Source: Scandinavium goeteborgense (GTDB lineage: Bacteria; Pseudomonadota; Gammaproteobacteria; Enterobacterales; Enterobacteriaceae). Taken from it: a stretch of DNA of 64,000 nucleotides. Every line of letters begins with the position of its first letter. Position 1 is the stretch's first letter. The translations under genes were made by a program, and so were the position numbers. The notes beneath the pieces are model-generated. The model worked only from the letters and a program-made list of their open reading frames with translations, was not told where the DNA came from and searched no databases. The DNA lies in NCBI RefSeq assembly GCF_003935895.2, contig NZ_CP054058.1, positions 620,001 through 684,000 of the forward strand. Direction: 5' to 3'. This document shows, one piece after another, positions 1-8,034 of this stretch.

Positions 1-1806
1 GGGGAAGGCGGGATTGCGCCGGCGATAAAATGGCAGACGCCGCTGGAGATGGGCTGGCGTTGGCCGGTGCCGCAGCGTTTTGAGGTGGCTGGCATTTCCA
101 CTCAGGGCTATCACGGCAACGTCACCTTCCCGATAACGCTGCACGGCAAGCTGCCTGAAAAACTCTCGGGCGTACTGACGCTGTCGACCTGCAGTAACGT
201 CTGCATTCTGACCGACTATCCCTTTACCCTCGATTTGACTACCCCAGCCGGGGATAACTTCAGCTACGATTTCACCCGCGCTATGGGCACGCTGCCGCTC
301 AAAGATGGCCTGACGTCGCAGCTGGATGCCGGTTATGGGCCGGGCAAACTGACCGTAACCGCCACGCGTGAAACGGGCTGGCAGAAGCCTGAACTGTTCA
401 TCGACACCCTCGCCGACACCGATTTCGGCAAACCCACTTATCACATTGACGGACCAACCCTGACCGCCACGCTGCCGGTCAGCGATGGCTGGGGCGAAAC
501 CGCGCCGGATCTGCGTGGGAAAGCCATTTCGTTGGTGCTAACTGATAGCGGCCAGGCGCAGGAGAGCCGCGTCACCGTTGGGGAATCTCCCGCCAGCGAA
601 TCGACGCTTTCTCTGGGCTGGGTGCTGCTGATGGCGCTGGCAGGCGGACTGATTCTCAACGTGATGCCGTGCGTGCTGCCGGTGCTGGCGATGAAGCTCG
701 GCACGCTGGTACAAACGCCATCCACCGATCGACGTCGCGTGCGCCAGCAGTTTATGGCATCGGTGGTCGGGATTGTGACCTCATTCCTCGCCCTGGCACT
801 GATGATGACTGTGCTGCGCCTGAGCAATCAGGCGTTGGGGTGGGGCATTCAGTTCCAGAACCCGTGGTTTATTGCGGCGATGGCGCTGGTCATGGTGCTG
901 TTCAGCGCCAGCCTGCTCGGCCTGTTTGAAATCCGGCTCTCCTCGGGCTTATCCACCTTCCTTGCGACGCGAGGCGGGAACGGTCTGGCCGGTCATTTCT
1001 GGCAGGGCGCGTTTGCCACGCTGCTGGCGACGCCATGCACCGCGCCGTTCCTCGGCACAGCGGTATCGGTGGCGCTGGTTGCGCCGCTGCCGCTGCTGTG
1101 GGGTTTGTTCTTCGCGATGGGGATCGGCATGAGCCTGCCGTGGCTGCTGATTGCCGCCTGGCCTGGGCTGGCGCAGCACATGCCGCGTCCTGGCCGCTGG
1201 ATGAACGTGGTCCGAACCGTTCTCGGACTGATGATGCTCGGCTCGTCGCTGTGGCTTGCCAGCCTGCTGGCGGTGCATATCGGGCAGACTCTGACGCTCG
1301 CGTTGTTCGCCATTCTCGCCTGTATTCTGCTGCTCGCGACGGGGTGGCGTTGGGGATGGCGCGTGGCCGGGGTCAGCACGCTGGCGACGGCGCTGGCTAT
1401 CGCCATCGCGTTCCCGCTGTGGCATTCCACTGACAAGGGCATTGTCGCGGACAGGATCGACTGGCAGCCGTTAAGTGAACAAGCGATCGCCGCCGCGCTG
1501 GCGGACAACAAACGTGTGTTTGTCGATGTCACCGCCGACTGGTGTGTGACCTGCAAAGCCAATAAATACAACGTACTGCTGCGCGAAGATGTGCAGGACG
1601 CGCTCACCGCGCCGGACGTGGTGGCGCTGCGCGGCGACTGGAGCCGCCCATCGGACACTATTAGCCAGTTTCTTCGCACTCGCCACAGCGTGGCCGTGCC
1701 TTTCAATCAAATTTATGGACCCGGACTGGTGCAGGGGCGCGTGATGTCACCCCTGCTGAGCCGTGATGACGTGCTGCAAACCCTGTCCGACGCTAAAGGA
1801 AAATAA
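1..1806 (+). CDS. scsB: ScsB, membrane protein-disulfide reductase of the DsbD family (5' partial)
   Basis: The reading frame is open from the first base of the window, so the gene starts upstream and the ATG at 49 is internal. ScsB passes electrons from cytoplasmic thioredoxin across the inner membrane to periplasmic partners such as ScsC. The visible part has a soluble periplasmic region, then a multi-span membrane region from about nucleotide 600 to 1430. The first membrane stretch contains a conserved Cys pair (NVMPCVLPVLAMK) and a later one a TPCTAPFLG motif. A C-terminal thioredoxin-like domain has a WCVTC active site near 1540. scsC follows after 2 bases, so translation is probably coupled. 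This arrangement is that of the Salmonella scsABCD (suppressor of copper sensitivity) locus; scsA would lie outside the window. Confidence 0.9.
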   Translation, partial: GEGGIAPAIKWQTPLEMGWRWPVPQRFEVAGISTQGYHGNVTFPITLHGKLPEKLSGVLTLSTCSNVCILTDYPFTLDLTTPAGDNFSYDFTRAMGTLPLKDGLTSQLDAGYGPGKLTVTATRETGWQKPELFIDTLADTDFGKPTYHIDGPTLTATLPVSDGWGETAPDLRGKAISLVLTDSGQAQESRVTVGESPASESTLSLGWVLLMALAGGLILNVMPCVLPVLAMKLGTLVQTPSTDRRRVRQQFMASVVGIVTSFLALALMMTVLRLSNQALGWGIQFQNPWFIAAMALVMVLFSASLLGLFEIRLSSGLSTFLATRGGNGLAGHFWQGAFATLLATPCTAPFLGTAVSVALVAPLPLLWGLFFAMGIGMSLPWLLIAAWPGLAQHMPRPGRWMNVVRTVLGLMMLGSSLWLASLLAVHIGQTLTLALFAILACILLLATGWRWGWRVAGVSTLATALAIAIAFPLWHSTDKGIVADRIDWQPLSEQAIAAALADNKRVFVDVTADWCVTCKANKYNVLLREDVQDALTAPDVVALRGDWSRPSDTISQFLRTRHSVAVPFNQIYGPGLVQGRVMSPLLSRDDVLQTLSDAKGK

Positions 1807-1808
1807 CC

Positions 1809-2393
1809 ATGCGCATTTTGACTTTTATCCTGCTGTTTTGTTTCTCGACGCTGAGCCTTGCGGCTGAACCCGATCTGGAAAACCTGCTCTGGAACGACCC
1901 GAATACGCCGTCGATGGGCGCGGAAAAACCGCGTCTGACGCTGGTCTCATTCACCGATTACAACTGCCCGTACTGCAAACAGTTCGACCCGGAGCTGGAG
2001 AAAATCGTCCATAAATATCCGGACGTGAAGCTGGTGATAAAACTGCTGCCGTTCCGCAGTGAAAGCTCCGCTAATTCCGCCCGCATCGCGCTCACCGCGT
2101 GGCGTCAGCAGCCGCAGCAGTTCTGGGCGCTGCATCAGCGATTGATGTCGAAAAAGGGCTATCACGATGAGGCGTCTATTCTGGCGGCGCAGCAAAAAAC
2201 CGCGACCGCGAACATTAAAGCCGACGGGCAAAGCGGCGAGACGCTGCAAATGAACCTGATCCTCTCGCAGGTGTTGGGCGTGCAGGGCACACCGGCGACG
2301 CTGGTGGGGAAAACGATGGTCGCGGGCGCGATCCCTTACGACGAACTGGAGGCGCTGGTGAAACAAGAACTGGCGAAAGCCGATGCGAGCTAA
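1809..2393 (+). CDS. scsC: ScsC, periplasmic DsbA-like thiol oxidoreductase
   Basis: A 194-aa protein with an N-terminal signal peptide (hydrophobic stretch ending near LAAEP). Its thioredoxin-fold catalytic motif CPYC is at residues 53-56. A cis-Pro segment (VQGTPATLVG) follows near residue 160. ScsC belongs to the DsbA/DsbG-like family; in Salmonella it binds copper and protects or isomerises periplasmic thiols, being kept reduced by ScsB. It starts 2 bases after scsB and its end overlaps scsD by 11 bases, which indicates one operon. Family assignment is firm; the copper role is inferred from the family. Confidence 0.9.
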   Translation: MRILTFILLFCFSTLSLAAEPDLENLLWNDPNTPSMGAEKPRLTLVSFTDYNCPYCKQFDPELEKIVHKYPDVKLVIKLLPFRSESSANSARIALTAWRQQPQQFWALHQRLMSKKGYHDEASILAAQQKTATANIKADGQSGETLQMNLILSQVLGVQGTPATLVGKTMVAGAIPYDELEALVKQELAKADAS

Positions 2394-2886
2394 GCTCAAA
2401 CGCTGGCTGCGCGAAGGTGTGGTGCTGCTGTTGATTGCCGCGGCGGCGATGCTGGTGATGGATCAGTTTCGCCAACCCACGCTGCCCGCGACGTTCGTCA
2501 GCACGCCGTTGCAAACGCTGGACGGCAAGCCGGTTTCTCTGGCTGAAATGAGCCAGGATCGTCCGCTGCTGGTGTACGTCTGGGCGACGTGGTGCGGTGT
2601 GTGCCGCTACACCACGCCGTCAGTGGCGAAGATAGCCGAGGAGGGCGGCAACGTGATAAGCGTGGCGCTCCGCTCCGGGGACGATGCGACGCTGAGCAAC
2701 TGGCTGGCGCGCAAACATTACGCGATGCCGACGGTCAACGATGCATCGGGGCAGCTCTCCCGCAGCTGGCAGGTACAGGTCACGCCGACGCTGATGATTA
2801 TTTCTAAAGGCGAAGTGAAATCAGTCACCACCGGATTCACCAGCGGCTGGGGCATGAAGCTGCGCCTGTGGTGGGCGGGACTGTAA
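2383..2886 (+). CDS. scsD: ScsD, membrane-anchored thioredoxin-like protein
   Basis: A 167-aa protein with an N-terminal membrane anchor (about residues 10-27) and a TlpA/thioredoxin domain. The active-site motif WCGVC has cysteines at residues 71 and 74, and a cis-Pro motif (VTPTLMII) lies near residue 133. ScsD is the last gene of the scs operon and overlaps the 3' end of scsC. The overlap makes the first ATG the natural start. It probably reduces periplasmic disulfides as part of the same copper and redox-stress response. Confidence 0.88.
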   Translation: MRAKLKRWLREGVVLLLIAAAAMLVMDQFRQPTLPATFVSTPLQTLDGKPVSLAEMSQDRPLLVYVWATWCGVCRYTTPSVAKIAEEGGNVISVALRSGDDATLSNWLARKHYAMPTVNDASGQLSRSWQVQVTPTLMIISKGEVKSVTTGFTSGWGMKLRLWWAGL

Positions 2887-3025
2887 TCTGAGGCAGCGTC
2901 AGGAATGGTGCTGCTTTTCCCCCGATAGCGATGTTGATGTCAAAAAGCATAATTTATTTATAAATAAAAAATACGCCCAAATAACATAGCAAACTAATAG
3001 TAACCACTGTAATGAATGCGTGGGG

Positions 3026-3034
3026 TGATATAAT
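3026..3034 (+). promoter_or_regulatory. Candidate extended -10 promoter element for ytcA-mdtNOP
   Basis: The 230-base gap after scsD is AT-rich and contains TGATATAAT, a perfect extended -10 motif, about 83 bases before the ytcA start. No convincing -35 hexamer is present at the usual spacing, which an extended -10 promoter can tolerate. The same gap has an AT palindrome near 2950-2966. This is motif evidence only. Confidence 0.35.
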
Positions 3035-3116
3035 GCAGGCCTTCACTGCTTTTATCTGCTGACATTTTTTTCGTTGGTCATCTTCCGCTATTTAATTTCA
3101 TTGGTCATTTGCCATT

Positions 3117-3377
3117 ATGAGAATAAAACTGCATGCCCTACTGGGGTTACCCGTCATATTTTCCCTTTCGGGGTGCTCGCTTGCGCCTTCCTTGCCCTTT
3201 CTGGGCGCGGCCTTCCCTGACTGGCTGTACTGCCTCGCGGGCGGGGCGGTACTTACCGGGCTTATATTTTGGCTGTGCGGCAATAAATTAAGCGAACGCT
3301 ATAAATTAAATCTCGCGGGCTGGTTATTAATTACCGCAACCCTCTCAATGATTATCTGGTTATTTATTTTCAGCTAA
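3117..3377 (+). CDS. ytcA: YtcA-like small lipoprotein of the mdtNOP efflux operon
   Basis: An 86-aa protein with a lipoprotein signal ending in LSGC (Cys20) and two further hydrophobic segments, at about residues 38-55 and 66-85. It sits directly upstream of an HlyD adaptor, a FUSC transporter and an outer-membrane factor. This is the order of E. coli ytcA-mdtN-mdtO-mdtP. Its molecular role is unknown; small YtcA-type proteins usually accompany this kind of pump. Identification rests mainly on lipobox, size and position. Confidence 0.7.
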   Translation: MRIKLHALLGLPVIFSLSGCSLAPSLPFLGAAFPDWLYCLAGGAVLTGLIFWLCGNKLSERYKLNLAGWLLITATLSMIIWLFIFS

Positions 3378-3393
3378 CCGACAGGCTATTATC

Positions 3394-4410
3394 ATGTTTA
3401 AAAACAAGCAAAAAACAACGTTAATTGCGCTGACGGTGGCGGCACTTGGCGTGCTTTCTCTGGTTATTTGGCGCCTGGATGCCCGTCCTCGTACCGATGA
3501 TGCTTATGCTTATGCGGATACCATCACGGTGTCGCCAGAAGTAAATGGCAGGATAATCGAGCAGCCGGTACGTGATAATCAGCTGGTGCAGAAAGGTGAC
3601 CTGCTTTTCCGTATTGATCCCGCGACTTACGAGGCCGCGCTGAAACAGGCCCAGGCGAAACTCGCCGGTCTGGACAGACAAATTGAGCTGACCCAGCGTT
3701 CGGTCAATGCGCAGAAATTCAGTGCCGGTTCAGCAAAAGCGGCCATTGCCAGCGCGCAGGCTGATGCCAAAAAAGCCGCCGACACTTTACATCGTCTTGC
3801 GCCCCTGCTTTCACAAGGGTTCGCTTCCGCCGAAGAAGTCGACCAGGCGCGTGCGGCTAACGCCAGTGCGCAATCACGTCTGCAAAGCCTACAGTTACAG
3901 GCGAAACAGGCCGCCGCCGCGGTCAGCGGCGTTGATGCGCTGGTGGCACAGCGGGCAGAGATTGAAGCGCAGATTGATATCGCGAAGTTAAACCTGGCGC
4001 ACACCGACGTTCGGGCTCCCTTCACCGGCCGCGTGGCATCGCTGAAAACCAGCCTCGGCGAATTTGTGTCGGCAGGGAAACCGGTATTTACCCTGATCGA
4101 CACCACGCACTGGTACGTGATTGCTAACTTCCGCGAAACCGAACTTAAAGATATTCAGGAAGGCACCCCGGCGCGCGTCTGGCTGATGAGCGACACCGGC
4201 AAAACGTTTGCCGGGCAGGTGGACTCCATCAGCTATGGCGTGCTGCCCGATGACGGCGGCAGCGTGATGTCAGGTTTGCCTGTCGTCAAAAGGAACATCA
4301 ACTGGGTTCACGTTTCCCAGCGCTTCCCGGTGAAAATTAGGGTCGAAAATCCAGACTCACACCTGTTCCGCGTCGGCGCCTCTGCGGTGGCAACGCTGCA
4401 ACCTCGTTGA
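3394..4410 (+). CDS. mdtN: MdtN, periplasmic membrane-fusion (HlyD/EmrA family) efflux adaptor
   Basis: A 338-aa adaptor with one N-terminal membrane anchor (about residues 8-27). It has a biotinyl-lipoyl-like half motif (VSPEVNGRI), a long alpha-hairpin (about 85-200, rich in Ala, Gln and Lys), and the second lipoyl half (NLAHTDVRAPFTGRV). A beta-barrel domain with NFRETELKDI follows. Such adaptors link an inner-membrane pump to a TolC-like channel. It begins 16 bases after ytcA. In E. coli the MdtNOP system is linked to export of sulfa drugs and other aromatic compounds; the substrate here is not visible. Confidence 0.9.
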   Translation: MFKNKQKTTLIALTVAALGVLSLVIWRLDARPRTDDAYAYADTITVSPEVNGRIIEQPVRDNQLVQKGDLLFRIDPATYEAALKQAQAKLAGLDRQIELTQRSVNAQKFSAGSAKAAIASAQADAKKAADTLHRLAPLLSQGFASAEEVDQARAANASAQSRLQSLQLQAKQAAAAVSGVDALVAQRAEIEAQIDIAKLNLAHTDVRAPFTGRVASLKTSLGEFVSAGKPVFTLIDTTHWYVIANFRETELKDIQEGTPARVWLMSDTGKTFAGQVDSISYGVLPDDGGSVMSGLPVVKRNINWVHVSQRFPVKIRVENPDSHLFRVGASAVATLQPR

Positions 4411-4421
4411 GCGGAGGCGAT

Positions 4422-6398
4422 ATGACCGCACACGCACTTCCTGCCCAGAGCGGCTGGCTGCAACCGTTAATCCGCTTGCTGCGCCCGTATCCTGGGCGTG
4501 GCAACCTGATGATGCGCTGTCTGATTACCTGCACGCTGGTGATGATCATTTCACTGACCCTGCAAGTGCCCTTTTTAGCGCTGTCCCTGATTGCCGTTTT
4601 CTACGTCACACAAAAGAACATCGTGCTGTCCAAACTGACCGGCACACTGTTCGTGCTCGGCACCACGCTGGCGGTGGGGCTGTCCATTCTGACGCTGAAA
4701 CTGACCTGGGAATATCCGCTGCTGCGCCTGATGATGGCGAGTGGGCTGTTTTTTGCCTGCGTCTATCTGATGCGCGCTACCCGATATGGCGTGATTTTTT
4801 TCCTCAGTGGGCTAGTCATCTTTTATACCCAAACCTTCGCCGACATGACCGACAACGCCGACAGCGTGGTGAGGATGATCCTCTGGCTGTGGGTGGCAAT
4901 TAACTACGCCATTCTCCTGACGCTTATCGTCAATCTGCTGTTTCTTCCGCTGGAGCCGGTCGCGCAGCTGAAGGGTGCGCTTCAGTCGCAACTGTCGGAA
5001 ATTATTGCCCGAACCGAACGGCTTATCCGCCAGGAACCCATTCTGGAGCCGCTGTCTGCGGCGGATATTCAGGAAAAGACGCTGACGCTCCAGCATATGC
5101 TGGCCTTCGCCATCATGCGTGATAAGCGCTATCGGCAGGACGAAGCCTGGCATTTGGCGCGGATCAGCACCGTGTCTGACCTGTACCTGATGGTGCAACA
5201 GTTGCCAACGCATCCGGATACGGACGATTTGGCGCTGGCGCAGAAACTGCTCGACCGATGCCATGCGTTTGCTGCATCGATTGCCGAAGACGAGCCGTTT
5301 TCCGTGGACGAGACCGACGTTTTCCAGGGCGCGAAACCGGGCATTTTGGCGCGAATGATGGAGTCGCTGGCGGCGTTTTCGCATTACCAGCGTCCGCCCG
5401 CGGACTCCTCGGCGCAATCGAAAGCTACCGCCCGCATGAACGGGCTGCTGATGAACCAGACCTGGTACACCTTTGCGTTTAAAACGCTGCTCTCCACCTT
5501 CGTCTGCTACCTCATTTACATCGCCGCAGACTGGCAGGGCATCCACACCATTATGCTCAGCTGCATCATCGTGGCGCAGTCGAGCCTGGGTTCAACCGCC
5601 CAGCGCGGATTGCTGCGTGTGATTGGCGCGGTGCTTGGCAGCCTGGCGGCGTTGCTGATGGTCATTCTGGTGATGCCGCATATCGAAAGCGTGGTGGGGC
5701 TGCTGGCGATGTCGCTGCCGGTGATTGGGCTTGGGGCCTGGATTTACGCCGGATCGGAAAAGATAAGCTACGCCGGGATTCAGATGATGTTTACCTTCGC
5801 GCTGGCGCTGCTGGAAAGCTTTGGCCCGACCTTTGAGCTGGTCGAAATTCGCGACAGGGTCATTGGCATCCTCCTTGGCGTGCTGATCGCGACGTTTGTG
5901 CATCGTTATTTGTGGCCCGAACGCGAAGGCAAGCTGTTCTGGAACAGCGTCAGCAGCTTAATCAATGCCCTTGCCCAACGCGTGAAAACGCATCAGGCGG
6001 GAACCGGGAGTGAAATCGCATTACGCCGCTCGCTGGCAGGCTGTCAGGGCATTGCGGGCCGGGTGGCGATGGAGCCGGGTTGGTCTGCGGATAACGGCCA
6101 ATCAGAAAGCGAAATTCTGGCGGCTCAGCAGGTGCTCAGCCACCTGAGCGAAATCATTTATCAGTTTGAACATCTCAACGCCGGGCAGGGCGAAAATGAC
6201 TTCGCTAGCGAACGCCAGCAGGCGGCGGCCATGCTGAAGCAGTGCGCTGCTTTAGCCGAAGCGGGCGGGGAAACAACCTCCGCAGCGCCAGTGACGTACG
6301 TGAAAGAAGGGCGATTGCAGACCCTGTTTTACGAAATCGAACAGCTTAATCTCAGCCTGCGTACCCGGCAGACTGCAACCGATAGGGTGTCATTATGA
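4422..6398 (+). CDS. mdtO: MdtO, FUSC-family inner-membrane efflux protein
   Basis: A 658-aa protein with two blocks of about five to six membrane helices (roughly residues 25-175 and 350-490), separated and followed by soluble domains. This is the duplicated layout of the FUSC/aromatic-acid exporter family (AaeB-like). I start it at the ATG at 4422 because a GGAGG ribosome binding site precedes it. A TTG at 4407 overlapping the mdtN stop would add five residues but has no such site. The 3' end overlaps mdtP by 4 bases (ATGA). It would be the energised component of the MdtNOP pump. Confidence 0.88.
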   Translation: MTAHALPAQSGWLQPLIRLLRPYPGRGNLMMRCLITCTLVMIISLTLQVPFLALSLIAVFYVTQKNIVLSKLTGTLFVLGTTLAVGLSILTLKLTWEYPLLRLMMASGLFFACVYLMRATRYGVIFFLSGLVIFYTQTFADMTDNADSVVRMILWLWVAINYAILLTLIVNLLFLPLEPVAQLKGALQSQLSEIIARTERLIRQEPILEPLSAADIQEKTLTLQHMLAFAIMRDKRYRQDEAWHLARISTVSDLYLMVQQLPTHPDTDDLALAQKLLDRCHAFAASIAEDEPFSVDETDVFQGAKPGILARMMESLAAFSHYQRPPADSSAQSKATARMNGLLMNQTWYTFAFKTLLSTFVCYLIYIAADWQGIHTIMLSCIIVAQSSLGSTAQRGLLRVIGAVLGSLAALLMVILVMPHIESVVGLLAMSLPVIGLGAWIYAGSEKISYAGIQMMFTFALALLESFGPTFELVEIRDRVIGILLGVLIATFVHRYLWPEREGKLFWNSVSSLINALAQRVKTHQAGTGSEIALRRSLAGCQGIAGRVAMEPGWSADNGQSESEILAAQQVLSHLSEIIYQFEHLNAGQGENDFASERQQAAAMLKQCAALAEAGGETTSAAPVTYVKEGRLQTLFYEIEQLNLSLRTRQTATDRVSL

Positions 6399-7831
6399 GC
6401 AGTCTGAAACGAGTCTATAGCCTCAAACCGCTGGCCCTGATTTGCTGCGCACTGCTGGCGGCCTGCGCGCCGATGAAAGACGAGAAAACGACGGTACAAG
6501 CCATCCAGCAGCAGGAAATTGTCCTGCCGCAGGACGCAAAATTGACCGCGCAACAGTGGCCGGACGCGACCTGGTGGAAGCACTACAACGATCCGCAGCT
6601 TAATGCGCTGATCGACCACGCTTTGCAGCATTCCCCGTCAATCGCGCTGGCCCACGCTCGCGTGGCTCAGGCCCGTGCGGATGTGGCACTGATTGAATCG
6701 GGCACGCAGCTCAAAGTGAATGCGATGGCCGAAGTCAATGAGGCGCATATTTCTTCGAACGGCTATCTTGGTCCATTTTCGCAAGACCACCCGGCGCTGG
6801 GCACCACCGGCCCGTGGTACACCGAAGGGATCGTTGGGCTGGGGGCAACGCTCGACATCGATCTGTGGGGCGAGCATCGCGATCGTCTTTATGCCATTCT
6901 TGGGGTGGAAAATGCGCACAAGCTCGAGGAAAAAGCCGTTCAGCTGGAGATTTCAGCGGACGTGGCGCAACTGTATTACGGGATTCAGACCAATTACCAG
7001 GTTACACAGCGTCTTGAAAAACTTAAACAATCCGAAACTTTCGTGCTGAACTCGCATGAAGCTCGCGCGGCGCGCGGTCTTGAATCTCATTCTGATGCTG
7101 AAATGGCAAAATCGATGCTGCTGACTATCGACCAGCAGCTTTCGATGGCCAAACAGCAACGCGTGGCGTTCCGTGAATCGCTGCGCGCATTGAGCGGCGG
7201 TGGCGAGCTGGCGGAGATCGCCGCCAGGCCATTGCCGGTGGCGCAAACGCAGCTGCCGTCGTCGCTTAACTATCAACTGTTGGCCCGTCGCCCGGATTTG
7301 CAGGCCGCCCACTGGTATGTGCAATCGTCGATGAAACAAATAGATGCCGCCAAGGCGGCGTTCTATCCGAAGTTCGATATCAAAGCCTTCTTCGGTTTCG
7401 ACGCCCTGCATATGAACGATTTGTTTGATCACGCCAGTCAGCAAACCAATATTGTGCCAGGCCTGTATCTGCCGCTTTTCTCTGGCGGACAGCTTGAAGC
7501 GAACCTCGACAAGACGCGTCACCAGCGGGATATGCTGATTTCGCAATACAACCAGGCGGTGTTGACGGCGGTGAAAGATGTGGTGGTGACGGGGTCTGCC
7601 CTTCAGTCACTTCAGGAAGAGCAGGTATTGCAGGATGAGAAAGTCAGCTCTGCCGCGGCAGGCATGAACAATGCACAAGCCCGATTCCAGCGAGGGCTGA
7701 TCAGTGAAGCCATGGCCGATGAAGCACAGCGTCAGTGGCTAAGCGCGCAGATCAAACAGATTGAAATGCAGGGGCAGCTCGTCAGTCACGATATCCTGCT
7801 GAATAAAGCGCTCGGGGGCGGGAAGGTGTAG
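6395..7831 (+). CDS. mdtP: MdtP, outer-membrane efflux lipoprotein (TolC/NodT family)
   Basis: A 478-aa outer-membrane factor with a lipoprotein signal ending in LAAC (Cys24), and the duplicated helical OEP domains of the RND/NodT lipoprotein family. Family landmarks include WWKHYNDPQLNALIDHAL near the N-terminus, LARRPDLQAAHW near residue 295, and PLFSGGQLEANLD near 365. Its start overlaps the mdtO stop. It forms the exit channel for the MdtN-MdtO pump, so this locus does not need TolC, which is encoded elsewhere in the window. Confidence 0.9.
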   Translation: MSSLKRVYSLKPLALICCALLAACAPMKDEKTTVQAIQQQEIVLPQDAKLTAQQWPDATWWKHYNDPQLNALIDHALQHSPSIALAHARVAQARADVALIESGTQLKVNAMAEVNEAHISSNGYLGPFSQDHPALGTTGPWYTEGIVGLGATLDIDLWGEHRDRLYAILGVENAHKLEEKAVQLEISADVAQLYYGIQTNYQVTQRLEKLKQSETFVLNSHEARAARGLESHSDAEMAKSMLLTIDQQLSMAKQQRVAFRESLRALSGGGELAEIAARPLPVAQTQLPSSLNYQLLARRPDLQAAHWYVQSSMKQIDAAKAAFYPKFDIKAFFGFDALHMNDLFDHASQQTNIVPGLYLPLFSGGQLEANLDKTRHQRDMLISQYNQAVLTAVKDVVVTGSALQSLQEEQVLQDEKVSSAAAGMNNAQARFQRGLISEAMADEAQRQWLSAQIKQIEMQGQLVSHDILLNKALGGGKV

Positions 7832-7865
7832 TTTGGGTTGGTGAATCTAACGCCTGCAAGTCATT

Positions 7866-7905
7866 AAAAAAGCCACTCTCTGGAGTGGCTTAATCATATG
7901 ATTTA
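7866..7905. repeat. Near-copy of the ileX terminator flank (left copy)
   Basis: A hairpin (GCCACTC...GAGTGGC) preceded by six A's, followed by TTAATCATATGATTT. It matches the segment just downstream of ileX at about 17916-17955 in the same orientation, with only a few differences over 40 bases. The T-run is on the minus strand, so like the ileX copy it would terminate leftward transcription, although here it follows the rightward mdtP gene. No tRNA-like sequence lies next to it. Confidence 0.6.
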
Positions 7906-8034
7906 ATTAATGTTCACCCGCACACACTATGATATTAAAATAGCCCGGAAGGTAATATCCAAAAATAAATAGATGAGGTGTGTGATTAAATACCCGGATG
8001 CCATATAGTTCGTCTTTTGCATTTAAATTAAGAA